DNA of 53,313 nt from Alteribacillus sp041949975 (GTDB lineage: Bacteria; Bacillota; Bacilli; Bacillales; Marinococcaceae): assembly GCF_041949975.1 (NCBI RefSeq), contig NZ_JBHFQG010000027.1, positions 1 to 53,313 on the forward strand, written 5' to 3'. The notes under the pieces were generated by a model, which had not been told where the DNA came from, ran no database searches, and saw nothing but the letters and a program-made list of their open reading frames with translations. This document shows positions 34,919 to 43,891 of this stretch, one piece after another. Made by a program: the position numbers and the translations under genes. Numbering within the stretch: the stretch's first letter is position 1; every line of letters begins with the position of its first letter.

Positions 34919-35040
34919 TGTCTAGCTTCAGCGCCCAGCCTCTCGGGGTTAAATAACCTCCAGTCATTAAAGGCAAAGAGCGCCTTTATTGCCTGGAGAA
35001 CATTTACTTGTCGAGGCTGACCAGGGCGCTTTCGCTTTTC
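34919..35040 (+). repeat. dispersed intergenic repeat, copy C, inside the aco operon
   Basis: GTCTAGCTTCAGCGCCCAGC through TGTCGAGGCTGACCAGGGCGC and TTTCGCTTTTC is nearly identical to copies B and D. It lacks the left part with the GTTTAGG motif and DnaA box. AGCGCCC/GGGCGCT and AGCCTC/GAGGCT pair, with an inner stem AAAGGC(A)AAGAGCGCCTTT. As a transcribed element between acoB and acoC it should form a long hairpin in the message. Confidence 0.85.
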
Positions 35041-35088
35041 TTAGAAAAAGACAAGTCCTCTACATATATAAAAAAGGGGTGAGACTGT

Positions 35089-36327
35089 ATGGCAGAACAA
35101 ATAGTGATGCCTAAGTTCGGAATGAGTATGGAAGAAGGAACCGTAGTGGAATGGTTAAAAAGTAAAGACGACCCAGTAAAAAAAGGAGAACCGATTGTAA
35201 CGATCAGCTCTGACAAAATAACGAATGAGGTTGAAGCTCCAGCAGAAGGCTATTTAATCGAAGTTACCGCAAAAGAAGATGATGTAGTAAAAGTAGGAAG
35301 TCCAGTAGGTTATATCGGGGAAAAAGGAGAATCAGTAGAAAGTGAAAGACCGACATCAGATGCAAATGTTCAAGATACTGGAAATAACACAGCTTCACAG
35401 GTCGCAGCATCCACAGCTGTTCCAGAGCCACCTGCTGCTCAAGCCGTGAAAAAGTCCATTAAAATATCACCGGCAGCCAAAAAACTAGCAAAAGCGAAAG
35501 GAATTCCGTTAGAAAATCTGACTGGCACGGGTCCAAATGGAAGAATCACAAAACAAGATGTTGAAAAACAGGCGGAACAAGCTTTTATAAAGGAAAAAAA
35601 ATCGACGAATAACGATGTCCCTTCTATAAAAGAAGAATCGTTGGCACAGACGGTAAAAGGTATGCGGAAAGTGATTGCGGAACGTATGCATAACAGCCTT
35701 CAACAAAGTGCTCAACTTACTATAATGAAGAAAGCGGATATAACTGAACTTCTTCGTTTGCACAAACAAATACGCAATGAGTTAGAAGAAACCGGCCATG
35801 AAATAAAGCTAACGTTAACTGCTTTTATTACAAAGGCAGTGACAGAGGCTTTAAAAACGCATTCTTATATGAATTCCACGTTTGAAGACAATACCATCAC
35901 TTCATATCACTCTATTCATATAGGAATAGCCGCCTCATTAGATGATGGACTGGTTGTTCCAGTTCTTAAAGGAGTCAATAATAAAACGGTCTTGGAATTA
36001 AATAATAAAATCCAATCGTTAAGCAGTAAAGCTAGACAAGGTGAGTTAACAACAGATGAAATGAAAGGTTCCACCTTTACTATAACCAATCTGGGAGCTG
36101 CCGGGGTTGAATTTTTCACTCCTATTTTAAACCCTCCTGAAACAGGTATTCTTGGGATTGGCTCGTCGCAGGAAACGGCAGTGTTCGAAAACGGAACAGC
36201 CGTACCTCGGCAGTATTTACCGCTTAGTCTAACATTTGATCACCGGGCTGTGGATGGAGAACCGGCGAGCCGTTTCTTAAATGATATCGCTTCATTATTA
36301 GAAAAGCCATATCAGCTTTTACTATAG
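35089..36327 (+). CDS. acoC: acetoin dehydrogenase E2, dihydrolipoyl acetyltransferase
   Basis: 412 residues. A lipoyl domain (1-78) carries the lipoylated lysine K43 in SSDKITNEV. An Ala/Pro/Ser-rich linker leads to the E3-binding domain (about 123-160, KISPAAKKLAKAKGIPLENL). The catalytic acyltransferase domain (about 185-412) ends with the active-site His (H385) in FDHRAVDGEPA. It moves the acetyl group from E1 to CoA and forms the core of the complex. The ribosome site AAAAGGGGTGAGA is good and independent of acoB. Confidence 0.95.
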   Translation: MAEQIVMPKFGMSMEEGTVVEWLKSKDDPVKKGEPIVTISSDKITNEVEAPAEGYLIEVTAKEDDVVKVGSPVGYIGEKGESVESERPTSDANVQDTGNNTASQVAASTAVPEPPAAQAVKKSIKISPAAKKLAKAKGIPLENLTGTGPNGRITKQDVEKQAEQAFIKEKKSTNNDVPSIKEESLAQTVKGMRKVIAERMHNSLQQSAQLTIMKKADITELLRLHKQIRNELEETGHEIKLTLTAFITKAVTEALKTHSYMNSTFEDNTITSYHSIHIGIAASLDDGLVVPVLKGVNNKTVLELNNKIQSLSSKARQGELTTDEMKGSTFTITNLGAAGVEFFTPILNPPETGILGIGSSQETAVFENGTAVPRQYLPLSLTFDHRAVDGEPASRFLNDIASLLEKPYQLLL

Positions 36328-36355
36328 TCAGGGCGTAGAGAATAGGAGGGAAACC

Positions 36356-37762
36356 GTGGGAACAGAGAATGTATCAAACGTGGAAACATTAGTTATAGGG
36401 GCGGGACCAGGCGGATATGTGGCAGCTATTAGAGCTGCCCAGCTTGGCAAAAAAGTGATGATTGCAGATAAAAGTGAATTAGGTGGTGTTTGTTTAAATG
36501 CAGGGTGTATACCATCAAAAGCTTTAATAGAAGCTGGTCATAAATACAAAATACCGAAAACATCTAACAAAATGGGAATTCATTTTACCAAACCAGCATT
36601 GAATGTTAGAGAATTACAGTCCTGGAAAAACAGTATTGTTAAAAAACTTACAGACGGAGTGAGCGGCCTCTTAAAAGCAAATAATGTAACCATAGCTAAA
36701 GGAAAAGTGTCTTTTATAAATGAAAATACCGTTCTTATTAAAAACGAACAAAATGAATTCAAGGTGAATTTTCAGTCATGTATTATTGCAGCAGGGTCAC
36801 GTCCGGTCGAAATTCCTGGTATAGAAAAAGGGGACAAAATTATATGTTCGGATGAAGTTCTCAATTTGGAGGAAATGCCGCAAAAGATCAATATTGTTGG
36901 GGGAGGGTATATTGGGATTGAACTTGGTACGATGCTTTCTAACTTTGGAGTAGAAGTAACAATTATTGAAGCTGCAAAAAGGATCCTGCCCGGTTTCTCT
37001 GAAGATATAGCTGATATTGTATATAATAACTTGAACGAGCGCCCGGATGTAACGGTAATGACAAATACTGCAGTCGAAGAAGCAGTAGAAAACCATGAAG
37101 GAGTACAGGTCACAGTTTCTGCCAATGAAACAAAGCATTTATTAGATGGTGACTACTTACTGGTAACGGTAGGAAGGAAACCAAACAGCGATATGCTGGA
37201 ATTGCAGAATGCAGGAATAACATGTGATGATAAAGGATTTATTCCTGTAAACGAGCAATGTCAAACAAATAAAAAACATATTTATGCTATTGGGGATTTA
37301 ACCGAAGGGCTAGCTTTAGCACATAAAGCCTCTTTACAAGGAAAAATTGCAGCAGAAGCCATTAACGGAGAAAGAAATGACTTTACGGATTATCATATTC
37401 CGGCCATTGTATTTTCAGAGCCGCAATTAGCTTCTGTTGGCCTTACAGAATGCCAAGCAGAAGAAAAAGGGTTTGATGTTGAAGCCATTTCATTTCCGTT
37501 TACAGCAAACGGAAGAGCCATGACAACTAGAGAAGAAGACGGGCTGGTTCGATTAATTATTAATAACGAAGACGGGACGATTCTCGGAGCAGAAACAGCC
37601 GGTCCAAGTGCATCTGAATTGATTAATGAACTTACCGTTAGTATTCAAGCTGGATTGACAGCAGAAGATGTATCCCTGACTGTACACGCTCATCCTACTT
37701 TTGGAGAGACTATCATGGAAGCAGGAGAAAAAGCTATTGGAAAACCTGTTCATATCATGTAA
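36356..37762 (+). CDS. acoL: dihydrolipoyl dehydrogenase (E3) of the acetoin complex
   Basis: 468 residues. FAD-binding GAGPGGYVAAIRAAQLG lies near residue 16, the redox disulfide in GGVCLNAGCIPSKAL (C46 and C51), NAD-binding GGGYIGIELGTMLSNFG near residue 180, and the C-terminal His-Glu pair in HAHPTFGETIMEA. It reoxidises the lipoyl groups of AcoC with NAD. The start is GTG 36356 behind AGGAGGGAAACC. It is the last gene of acoABCL. Confidence 0.95.
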   Translation: MGTENVSNVETLVIGAGPGGYVAAIRAAQLGKKVMIADKSELGGVCLNAGCIPSKALIEAGHKYKIPKTSNKMGIHFTKPALNVRELQSWKNSIVKKLTDGVSGLLKANNVTIAKGKVSFINENTVLIKNEQNEFKVNFQSCIIAAGSRPVEIPGIEKGDKIICSDEVLNLEEMPQKINIVGGGYIGIELGTMLSNFGVEVTIIEAAKRILPGFSEDIADIVYNNLNERPDVTVMTNTAVEEAVENHEGVQVTVSANETKHLLDGDYLLVTVGRKPNSDMLELQNAGITCDDKGFIPVNEQCQTNKKHIYAIGDLTEGLALAHKASLQGKIAAEAINGERNDFTDYHIPAIVFSEPQLASVGLTECQAEEKGFDVEAISFPFTANGRAMTTREEDGLVRLIINNEDGTILGAETAGPSASELINELTVSIQAGLTAEDVSLTVHAHPTFGETIMEAGEKAIGKPVHIM

Positions 37763-37787
37763 AAAATGATGAATCCTTCATTGAAAA

Positions 37788-37824
37788 CACCGCAGCTGGC
37801 TGCGATATATAACCAGCTGCGGTG
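37788..37824. terminator. terminator of the aco operon
   Basis: CACCGCAGCTGG (37788-37799) and CCAGCTGCGGTG (37813-37824), a perfect 12-bp stem. The tail is only moderately T-rich; it also stands 4 bases from the end of the convergent zinc-ribbon gene. Confidence 0.8.
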
Positions 37825-37827
37825 TGC

Positions 37828-38004
37828 TTATTCTAACGTCCTGTTGTTTTCATCTACTTCAAAAGTCGTATCCGGTTCAGGATTCTCCCCTACTTGCAGC
37901 ACGCCATCGCCTCCGCAAACACTGCAAGAATACTTCCATTGCTCATCATCCATCAAAAGACCTGTGCCATCACATGCTTTACATACATTTTGGTGTAAGT
38001 CCAT
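37828..38004 (-). CDS. small zinc-ribbon (DnaJ-type CxxCxGxG) protein
   Basis: 58 residues. VCKACDGTG (residues 7-15) and SCSVCGGDG (27-35) give two CxxCxGxG half-sites, enough to bind one zinc, as in DnaJ cysteine-rich repeats and the anti-TRAP protein. The C-terminal part is acidic (NPEPDTTFEVDENN). AAAGGAGAG precedes the ATG. No enzymatic domain; a protein- or RNA-binding adaptor is possible but unproven. It stands between the aco terminator and the aconitase gene, upstream of which it does not share a strand-order operon (it lies after the aconitase on the same strand, with 30 bases between). Confidence 0.8.
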   Translation of the reverse strand: MDLHQNVCKACDGTGLLMDDEQWKYSCSVCGGDGVLQVGENPEPDTTFEVDENNRTLE

Positions 38005-38034
38005 TGCTGTTCTCTCCTTTAAGGGAGTACTAAT

Positions 38035-39990
38035 CTATGCATTTTTTACCTGTTTGTCTTTGACCCAGTTAATAAGGCCGCCTGTTAACATGATGTCCAC
38101 TTGACGGTCAGATAATGCATGAAGCACCTTGATTTCTTTATTTTTATCTTTAAGAGAAGCAGTAAGTTCGTTTCCTTTTTTGATACTTTCTCTTAAGTTT
38201 TTCATTACAATCATGTCGCCTGGCTCAATCTGGTTGTAATCGTCTTCGTTAGCAAACGTCAGCGGAAGAATACCGAAGTTTACAAGGTTTTGCCAATGGA
38301 TCCGTGCAAAATCTTTTACAAAGACAACGCGAAGACCTAAATAACGAGGCGCAAGTGCGGCGTGTTCGCGACTCGACCCTTGCCCGTAGTTGGATCCGCC
38401 TATAATAGCGTGACCGGATTTTTCTTTCAAACTAAGGGAGCGGTTGTAATAATCTTCATCTAAGATCTCGAAAGCGAATTTACTGATCTCAGGTAAATTA
38501 CTTCGGTACGGAAGAACCCGGGCTCCTCCAGCTAATATTTCGTCTGTAGAGAAGTTGTCTCCTACTTTCAAAAGAACTGGCACTTCTATTTCATCAGGAA
38601 GTGGTTCCATATCAGGTAGAGAGGCAATATTAGGCCCCTTATGCAATTCGGTTTTTTTTTCTTCTCCCAGGGGCAGAGGCTCTTCTAAAAGACGAAAATC
38701 AACTGTTGGTTTATCTGGGTCTTTTACATTTGGATATTTCATATCAAGGGTGCGGGGATCAGTAATTTTTCCTTTTAAAGCAGAAGCTGCAGCTACCTCG
38801 GGACTGCAAAGAAATACACTGTCTTCTCTAGTCCCGGAACGCCCAGGAAAGTTACGAGGCGTCGTACGCAAACTGTTTCTGCCGGTGGCCGGTGCCTGCC
38901 CCATTCCTATGCAGCCGTTACAGCCTGCCTGGTGAAGTCTGGCACCAGAAGATAACAAGCTGGCAATATGTCCGTTTTCCACTAAGTCCGTTAGCATTTG
39001 TCTCGATGTAGGGTTGATATCAAAAGATACACCGCTTGCAATTTGCTGTCCTTTTACAATCTCAGCTGCCACAGCGAAATCCCGATAACCTGGATTAGCA
39101 GAAGATCCAACATAGGACTGGTAAATTTCTTCCCCGGCTACTTCGTCAATCGGAACTACATTTCCTGGACTGGAGGGTTTTGCAATTAACGGAATTAGTT
39201 CAGACAGATTAACCTCTTCATCGATATCATAAGATGCTCCTTTGTCGGCTGTTAATTCGAACCAGTCTTCTTCACGCCCCTGGCTTTTAAGGAAGCGTTT
39301 GATTTCTTTATCTGAAGGAAATATACTTGCAGTTGCCCCAAGTTCCGCACCCATATTAGCAATAACGTGACGATCCATTGCGCCTAGTTCTTTAAGACCT
39401 GGGCCGTAATATTCCATGATTTTCCCTACTCCGCCTTTAACGTCATGACGTCGAAGAAGCTCTAAGATGATATCTTTTGCACTTACCCAGTCTGGTAGTT
39501 TTCCAGTGAGCTTTATTCCCCAGATTTGCGGCATTTTTACGTAAAAAGGTTCACCAGCAATTGCCATTGCTACATCAATACCGCCAGCACCCATAGCAAG
39601 CATTCCCATACATCCGTTTGCACAGGTATGACTGTCAGAACCGAGTAGTGTTCGTCCTGGTTTGGCAAGTCTCTGCATATGGACGGGGTGACTGACACCG
39701 TTGCCTGGTCTGCTGAAATGAAGACCGAACCGTTTAGCGGCACTTTCTAAAAATAGGTGATCGTCAGGGTTTTTGCTGTCTTCTTGTATAACGTTGTGAT
39801 CTACATACTGAGCAGAAGCCTCTGTTTTAGCTCGTTCAATTTCCATTGCTTCTAGCTCAAGCATCACCATTGTACCTGTGGCATCTTGTGTTAACGTTTG
39901 ATCGATAGAAAGACCGATTTCTTCTCCAGGGGTTAATTTACCTGAAACCAAGTGTTCATTTATCAGCTTTTGGGAGACATTTAAAGCCAT
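38035..39990 (-). CDS. aconitate hydratase, Aquifex-type (about 650 residues)
   Basis: 651 residues, shorter than the usual 900-residue CitB/AcnA of bacilli, and matching the length and layout of the putative Aquifex-type aconitases. GSDSHTCANGCMGMLAMGAGG lies near residue 117, CNGCIGMGQAPATGRNSLRTTPRNFPGRSG near 350, and the swivel domain with SNYGQGSSREHAALAPRYLG near residue 545. The last supplies the active-site Ser/Arg and substrate loop. The position that reads GSCTNS in classical aconitases is GSSANPG here, so the third Fe-S cysteine is not at its usual place. It would interconvert citrate and isocitrate or a related hydroxy acid. GGAGGAACAC precedes the ATG. Confidence 0.87.
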   Translation of the reverse strand: MALNVSQKLINEHLVSGKLTPGEEIGLSIDQTLTQDATGTMVMLELEAMEIERAKTEASAQYVDHNVIQEDSKNPDDHLFLESAAKRFGLHFSRPGNGVSHPVHMQRLAKPGRTLLGSDSHTCANGCMGMLAMGAGGIDVAMAIAGEPFYVKMPQIWGIKLTGKLPDWVSAKDIILELLRRHDVKGGVGKIMEYYGPGLKELGAMDRHVIANMGAELGATASIFPSDKEIKRFLKSQGREEDWFELTADKGASYDIDEEVNLSELIPLIAKPSSPGNVVPIDEVAGEEIYQSYVGSSANPGYRDFAVAAEIVKGQQIASGVSFDINPTSRQMLTDLVENGHIASLLSSGARLHQAGCNGCIGMGQAPATGRNSLRTTPRNFPGRSGTREDSVFLCSPEVAAASALKGKITDPRTLDMKYPNVKDPDKPTVDFRLLEEPLPLGEEKKTELHKGPNIASLPDMEPLPDEIEVPVLLKVGDNFSTDEILAGGARVLPYRSNLPEISKFAFEILDEDYYNRSLSLKEKSGHAIIGGSNYGQGSSREHAALAPRYLGLRVVFVKDFARIHWQNLVNFGILPLTFANEDDYNQIEPGDMIVMKNLRESIKKGNELTASLKDKNKEIKVLHALSDRQVDIMLTGGLINWVKDKQVKNA

Positions 39991-40184
39991 GAAAGTGTTC
40001 CTCCTTCTAAGAAATTAAAACAGCATATTTGGTGTTATTTACCTATTCCTTTTGCAAGGACGGTATAAACGATAAAATAGTTTTTGCCCTGGCGGGAATT
40101 CTTATAGATGCTTCTTTGGGTGGTTTCCATTAAGCGGAGTTTTACTAAATGTAAAAACAAACAAGAAATGTTATAATAAATTAA

Positions 40185-40212
40185 TGAAACGTTGTCTTTA
40201 ATTATTCGTATA
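40185..40212 (+). promoter_or_regulatory. sigma-W promoter of htpX
   Basis: TGAAAC (40185-40190), 16 bases, CGTATA (40207-40212): both elements match the sigma-W consensus exactly. It leaves a leader of about 35 bases before the TTG start. Confidence 0.78.
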
Positions 40213-40253
40213 AACGTAGTGATAAAATACAAACAAGAATGGAGGAAATCTGA

Positions 40254-41147
40254 TTGGGCAGAAGAATTTTACTATTTATCTTAACCAACATTCTCGTTAT
40301 TACTACAATTACGATTGTGTTTACGGTCTTGCGTATGGCTGGAGTAGATATTTCTACGTACACAGCTGGCGGCGGCATAAATTATCTTGCTCTCTTTATA
40401 ATTAGTGCAGTGATTGGTTTCTCAGGTTCCTTTATTTCGCTAGCATTATCAAGATTCATGGCTAAAAAGATGATGGGCGTTCGTGTTATTGATCCTGGTA
40501 ACAGCACAGGGGCAGAGCGTGAGCTGGTTGAAAAAGTTCATCGTCTCTCAAGAAGTGCAGGGCTTATGCACATGCCGGAAGTAGGCATTTACAATTCACG
40601 AGAAGTAAATGCTTTTGCGACCGGACCTTCTAAAAAGCGTTCATTAGTAGCAGTTTCCACCGGCTTGTTGAATTCGATGGATGATGATGCCGTGGAAGGG
40701 GTGCTCGCTCATGAAGTTGCTCACGTTTCGAATGGTGACATGGTTACCATGACGCTTTTGCAAGGCGTAGTAAATACATTTGTCGTTTTCTTTGCACGTA
40801 TTGCTGCAGCTATCGTTTCCCGCTTTGTGCAAAATGATGCGATGCGAGTGTTTGTACACTTTGGCGCTATTATTGTATTTCAAATTTTATTTTCTATTCT
40901 TGGAAGCATAGCAGTTATGGGATTCTCCAGATATAGAGAATATCACGCTGACCGCGGAGGAGCAGATTTAGCTGGTAAAGATAAGATGACGCATGCTTTG
41001 CGGGCCCTTCAAGCACATGTGAATAAAGTTGATAATAGTCAAACCTCCATGCAAACGTTAAAGATAAATAATAAATCTTCCATGGCTATGCTGTTTTCAT
41101 CGCATCCGCCACTAGAAGAACGTATTAAACGTTTGCAGGAAAGATAA
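40254..41147 (+). CDS. htpX: membrane zinc protease HtpX
   Basis: 297 residues, M48 family. Two N-terminal helices (about 5-28 and 38-60) come first, then the catalytic domain with HEVAH (H153 and H157), two further hydrophobic stretches (about 175-225), and the third zinc ligand in REYHADRGGADLAG near residue 229. It degrades misfolded membrane proteins. The start is TTG 40254 behind GGAGGAAATC. A sigma-W-like promoter precedes it and a terminator follows. Confidence 0.94.
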   Translation: MGRRILLFILTNILVITTITIVFTVLRMAGVDISTYTAGGGINYLALFIISAVIGFSGSFISLALSRFMAKKMMGVRVIDPGNSTGAERELVEKVHRLSRSAGLMHMPEVGIYNSREVNAFATGPSKKRSLVAVSTGLLNSMDDDAVEGVLAHEVAHVSNGDMVTMTLLQGVVNTFVVFFARIAAAIVSRFVQNDAMRVFVHFGAIIVFQILFSILGSIAVMGFSRYREYHADRGGADLAGKDKMTHALRALQAHVNKVDNSQTSMQTLKINNKSSMAMLFSSHPPLEERIKRLQER

Positions 41148-41153
41148 AGAAGA

Positions 41154-41190
41154 GGGGCTGTCTCATTGATTTTAGACAGCCCCTTCGTAT
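41154..41190 (+). terminator. terminator of htpX
   Basis: GGGGCTGTCT (41154-41163) and AGACAGCCCC (41174-41183), a perfect 10-bp stem, followed by TTCGTATTAT. Confidence 0.85.
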
Positions 41191-41375
41191 TATAAGAATA
41201 GCCTAATCTTTCATCAGATCTAGGTTATCTTTTTTTATGGTTGATATCATCATGGCAGTCTGAAGAGGAGCACCTTAAAAGTTGCAGGGCCCTTATCAAA
41301 AATTTTTTATTGTTCTTTGTACAGGCCTTTAATTCATATTTTAAAAAGGATCATTATTATGAAGGAGGGCCTTCA

Positions 41376-42185
41376 TTGAAAAATAATTGGGAAAGGGCTG
41401 CACGCGAAGAGCACTTATTTTGGCTTCAGATTCTTGGAGATCATGCCCGGTTCATTCATGATACACTTGCACCATCCGAGAGAGATTACATTGCTGCAGC
41501 ACAAGGATATGCTGATTTATTTGACCAGCTGCTTGAACGAGCAAGGGCTAGTTCGAACAGTTATTCTTTAGAAGAATTAACCGCTTATGCACAACAGGCT
41601 GCCAAAGATATTCGTTTTTTAAAGCTGCAAATTATTCGTACCCAGCTGACAGGAAAAATTAAAATTGAGCTGACCCCTACATTTATTAATCATATGGTAA
41701 ATGAAGTAGAAGAGTATTTGCGTATTCTCGAATTTTTAATGAAAAAAGAAGTACCACCAATTTGCCATCCGCTTCATTATCACCTTGTCTGGCTTATAGA
41801 TGCGGCTGGTCATGCGGGGGCAATTGCAGACTCTTTGGATAAAGTAGAAACAGCATTGAAAGAGCGGTCGATGATGTTTGAAAAAGATTTTGATCATTTT
41901 TACTTAAAAGCAGTGGAAATGGCGGGGTATTTGCGTTCAAACGTAGACAACTTTCCGGCCCTGCAGCGCATGAATCATGAAGTCAGTTTAGAGCTTCATA
42001 TTTTCCGCTGCTTTTTACAAGAGTTAGAAGAAATGGGATTGACAAAAGAAATGCTTGGCACGCTGACTCCTCTCATGGCCGACCATATGGCAAGAGAAGA
42101 ATGCTACTATTTAATGAAAGTTGCTGAATCTGCACATACGCAGAAACCAGATTGTGATCCGGCTAAACCAAGAGTAGAATCATAA
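41376..42185 (+). CDS. DUF2935 helical (ferritin-like) protein
   Basis: 269 residues, two similar helical halves. Each contains an acidic/His pattern: EEHLFWLQILGDHARFIHDTL at the start and EVSLELHIFRCFLQELEE and DHMAREECYYLMKV at the end. DUF2935 proteins of bacilli are predicted to form a four-helix fold that may bind metal; function is unknown. TTG 41376 is chosen because GAAGGAGGG lies 6 bases upstream and MKNNWERAAREEHLFW is the family start; the longer frame from 41241 adds unrelated residues. Confidence 0.85.
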   Translation: MKNNWERAAREEHLFWLQILGDHARFIHDTLAPSERDYIAAAQGYADLFDQLLERARASSNSYSLEELTAYAQQAAKDIRFLKLQIIRTQLTGKIKIELTPTFINHMVNEVEEYLRILEFLMKKEVPPICHPLHYHLVWLIDAAGHAGAIADSLDKVETALKERSMMFEKDFDHFYLKAVEMAGYLRSNVDNFPALQRMNHEVSLELHIFRCFLQELEEMGLTKEMLGTLTPLMADHMAREECYYLMKVAESAHTQKPDCDPAKPRVES

Positions 42186-42193
42186 TCATTTTT

Positions 42194-42219
42194 CCTCCCT
42201 TTATTAGGGAGGTTTTTTT
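42194..42219 (+). terminator. terminator after the DUF2935 gene
   Basis: CCTCCCT (42194-42200), short loop, AGGGAGG (42206-42212) and T7. Confidence 0.92.
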
Positions 42220-42314
42220 GCCCTTTCTGCTGACAACTTCCTGGAAATTGTTTTCTTCGTGGAGTAAAATATAGGCACTCGAAATTAAAATATAGAAAGA
42301 ATAGAGGGAGAGAG

Positions 42315-43241
42315 ATGGAGGAGAAAGAACAGGCGTGGGGAGTCACTGCAGCTAGTCTTGCCTACTTATTCTGGGGCTTCCTTCCATTATATTGGAAGCT
42401 GGTTGGTCATGTGCCGTCAGAAGAGGTGCTCGCCCACAGAATTATATGGTCGGTCGGTTTTATGGTCATTGTCTTATTTTTGATGGGCCGCTTAAAAGGA
42501 GTATGGAAAGAAATACGGGAAACCTTTTCTTCAAAAAAGTCAGGTATAGCAATAACATTAGCAGCTATATTTATCAGTTTAAATTGGTTTATTTTTATCT
42601 TTGCGGTTAACAGTGACCGTGTGATCGAAGTTAGTTTAGGTTATTATATTAATCCTCTTATTAATATATTGCTTGCCACTCTCTTTTTAAAAGAAAAATT
42701 ATCAAGAGCAGAAGGACTAGCATTTATACTCGCTGCAGCAGGTGTTGTTTTATTAACATTTCATTATGGCTACATTCCATGGGCAGCGCTTGCTCTTGCT
42801 TTATCCTTTGGAATATATGGTTTGATTAAAAAAACGGCAGTGGTTGGAGCATGGGCTGGTTTAACCATTGAGACAGCGCTTATGACGCCGTTTGCTTTAC
42901 TGTTTCTTTTTTTAATAAGAGATGCGAAGACACCTATTTTTTATGGCAGCGTGGAAACGGCTTTGTTGTTGATAGGTGCAGGAGCAGCAACGGCAATTCC
43001 GTTATTATTGTTTGCAGCAGGTGCTAAACGTATTTCGTTTTCTTTAATTGGCTTTCTTCAATACTTTGCCCCGACTATTATGCTCATTTTAGGGGTGTTT
43101 CGCTTTCACGAACCATTTAGCTTCCAACAGCTGATCTCTTTTATTATTGTGTGGATTGGCCTTACCATTTTTACCGTTTCACGCTCAAAGACAACGATGA
43201 AAATCAGAAAAGAGAAACTTTCTGAACGAAAAGCAGTGTAG
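42315..43241 (+). CDS. rarD: RarD-type EamA-family transporter
   Basis: 308 residues with ten predicted helices (two EamA halves). GVTAASLAYLFWGFLPLYWKL, HRIIWSVGF and NWFIFIFAVNSDRVIEVSLGYYINPL are characteristic of RarD. The transported substrate is not established for most RarD proteins. Ribosome site GAGGGAGAGAG; the start ATG is the first possible. Single gene. Confidence 0.9.
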   Translation: MEEKEQAWGVTAASLAYLFWGFLPLYWKLVGHVPSEEVLAHRIIWSVGFMVIVLFLMGRLKGVWKEIRETFSSKKSGIAITLAAIFISLNWFIFIFAVNSDRVIEVSLGYYINPLINILLATLFLKEKLSRAEGLAFILAAAGVVLLTFHYGYIPWAALALALSFGIYGLIKKTAVVGAWAGLTIETALMTPFALLFLFLIRDAKTPIFYGSVETALLLIGAGAATAIPLLLFAAGAKRISFSLIGFLQYFAPTIMLILGVFRFHEPFSFQQLISFIIVWIGLTIFTVSRSKTTMKIRKEKLSERKAV

Positions 43242-43319
43242 GTAAAGTTGCCAGTAAATTAAAACCTCCCTGTTTCTTTCTTCGTATTATTAATTGAGTG
43301 AAAAAGAGGAGGTTCAAAC

Positions 43320-43840
43320 ATGGAAACAGCTGCTGAAATATATTTCTCAGATAATTTTTCTCAGCTGGCCTCACTGACATTTTTAACAGAGAGCAAAACA
43401 AAATAGGCCAGCTTGATTTGAAAAGTGCGTATACTTCAAGTGTGGATGTGATGGGTACAAAAGGAAATATCCATTTACATGCTGCATTTCCCTTTTTTCA
43501 CGTAGATGGGTGTTAAAAGACATGGAAGGCGAAAGGGTAGGAGAATTGCGCAGCCTTTTTTCTTTGTTTGCCAAACGATTTAAGTATGAAGCGATTGGAC
43601 GAGGCAGTTATCTTGTCGAATCGGAAGCTTTTTCTCAGGAGGAGAGTTTACCATCACAGATGAAAGAGGCGGTAATAAAATAGCTTATTTTGAAAAAATA
43701 AGCGGATTTATGGAAGCTCCCGCCTATAAATTAAATCAGAGCGATTAAGTAATAAAGAACTTATTGCGGCAGTAATGGGAGTTAGAATGATACTTAAAAG
43801 AAAGCGAAATAAAAATGCCGCACCTCCTCCCGGACCATAA
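43320..43840 (+). pseudogene. tubby-like/LURP-type protein gene, several frameshifts
   Basis: AAGAGGAGG precedes ATG 43320, giving METAAEIYFSDN. The reading then has to change frame at least three times. In order it gives NREQNKIGQLDLKSAYTSSVDVMGTKGNIHLHAAFPF, RWVLKDMEGERVGELRSLFSLFAKRFKYEAIGRGSYLVESEAF, FTITDERGGNKIAYFEKISGFMEAPAYKLNQS, and SNKELIAAVMGVRMILKRKRNK up to TAA 43838-43840. Together this is about 173 residues of a small beta-rich tubby/LURP-type protein common in bacilli, to my recollection. Several shifts in one short gene point to a true pseudogene. Confidence 0.7.
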
Positions 43841-43891
43841 TAGTTATATGAGAAGCCATGAAGCAAAAGATGCTTTGTGGTTTTTCTTAGT

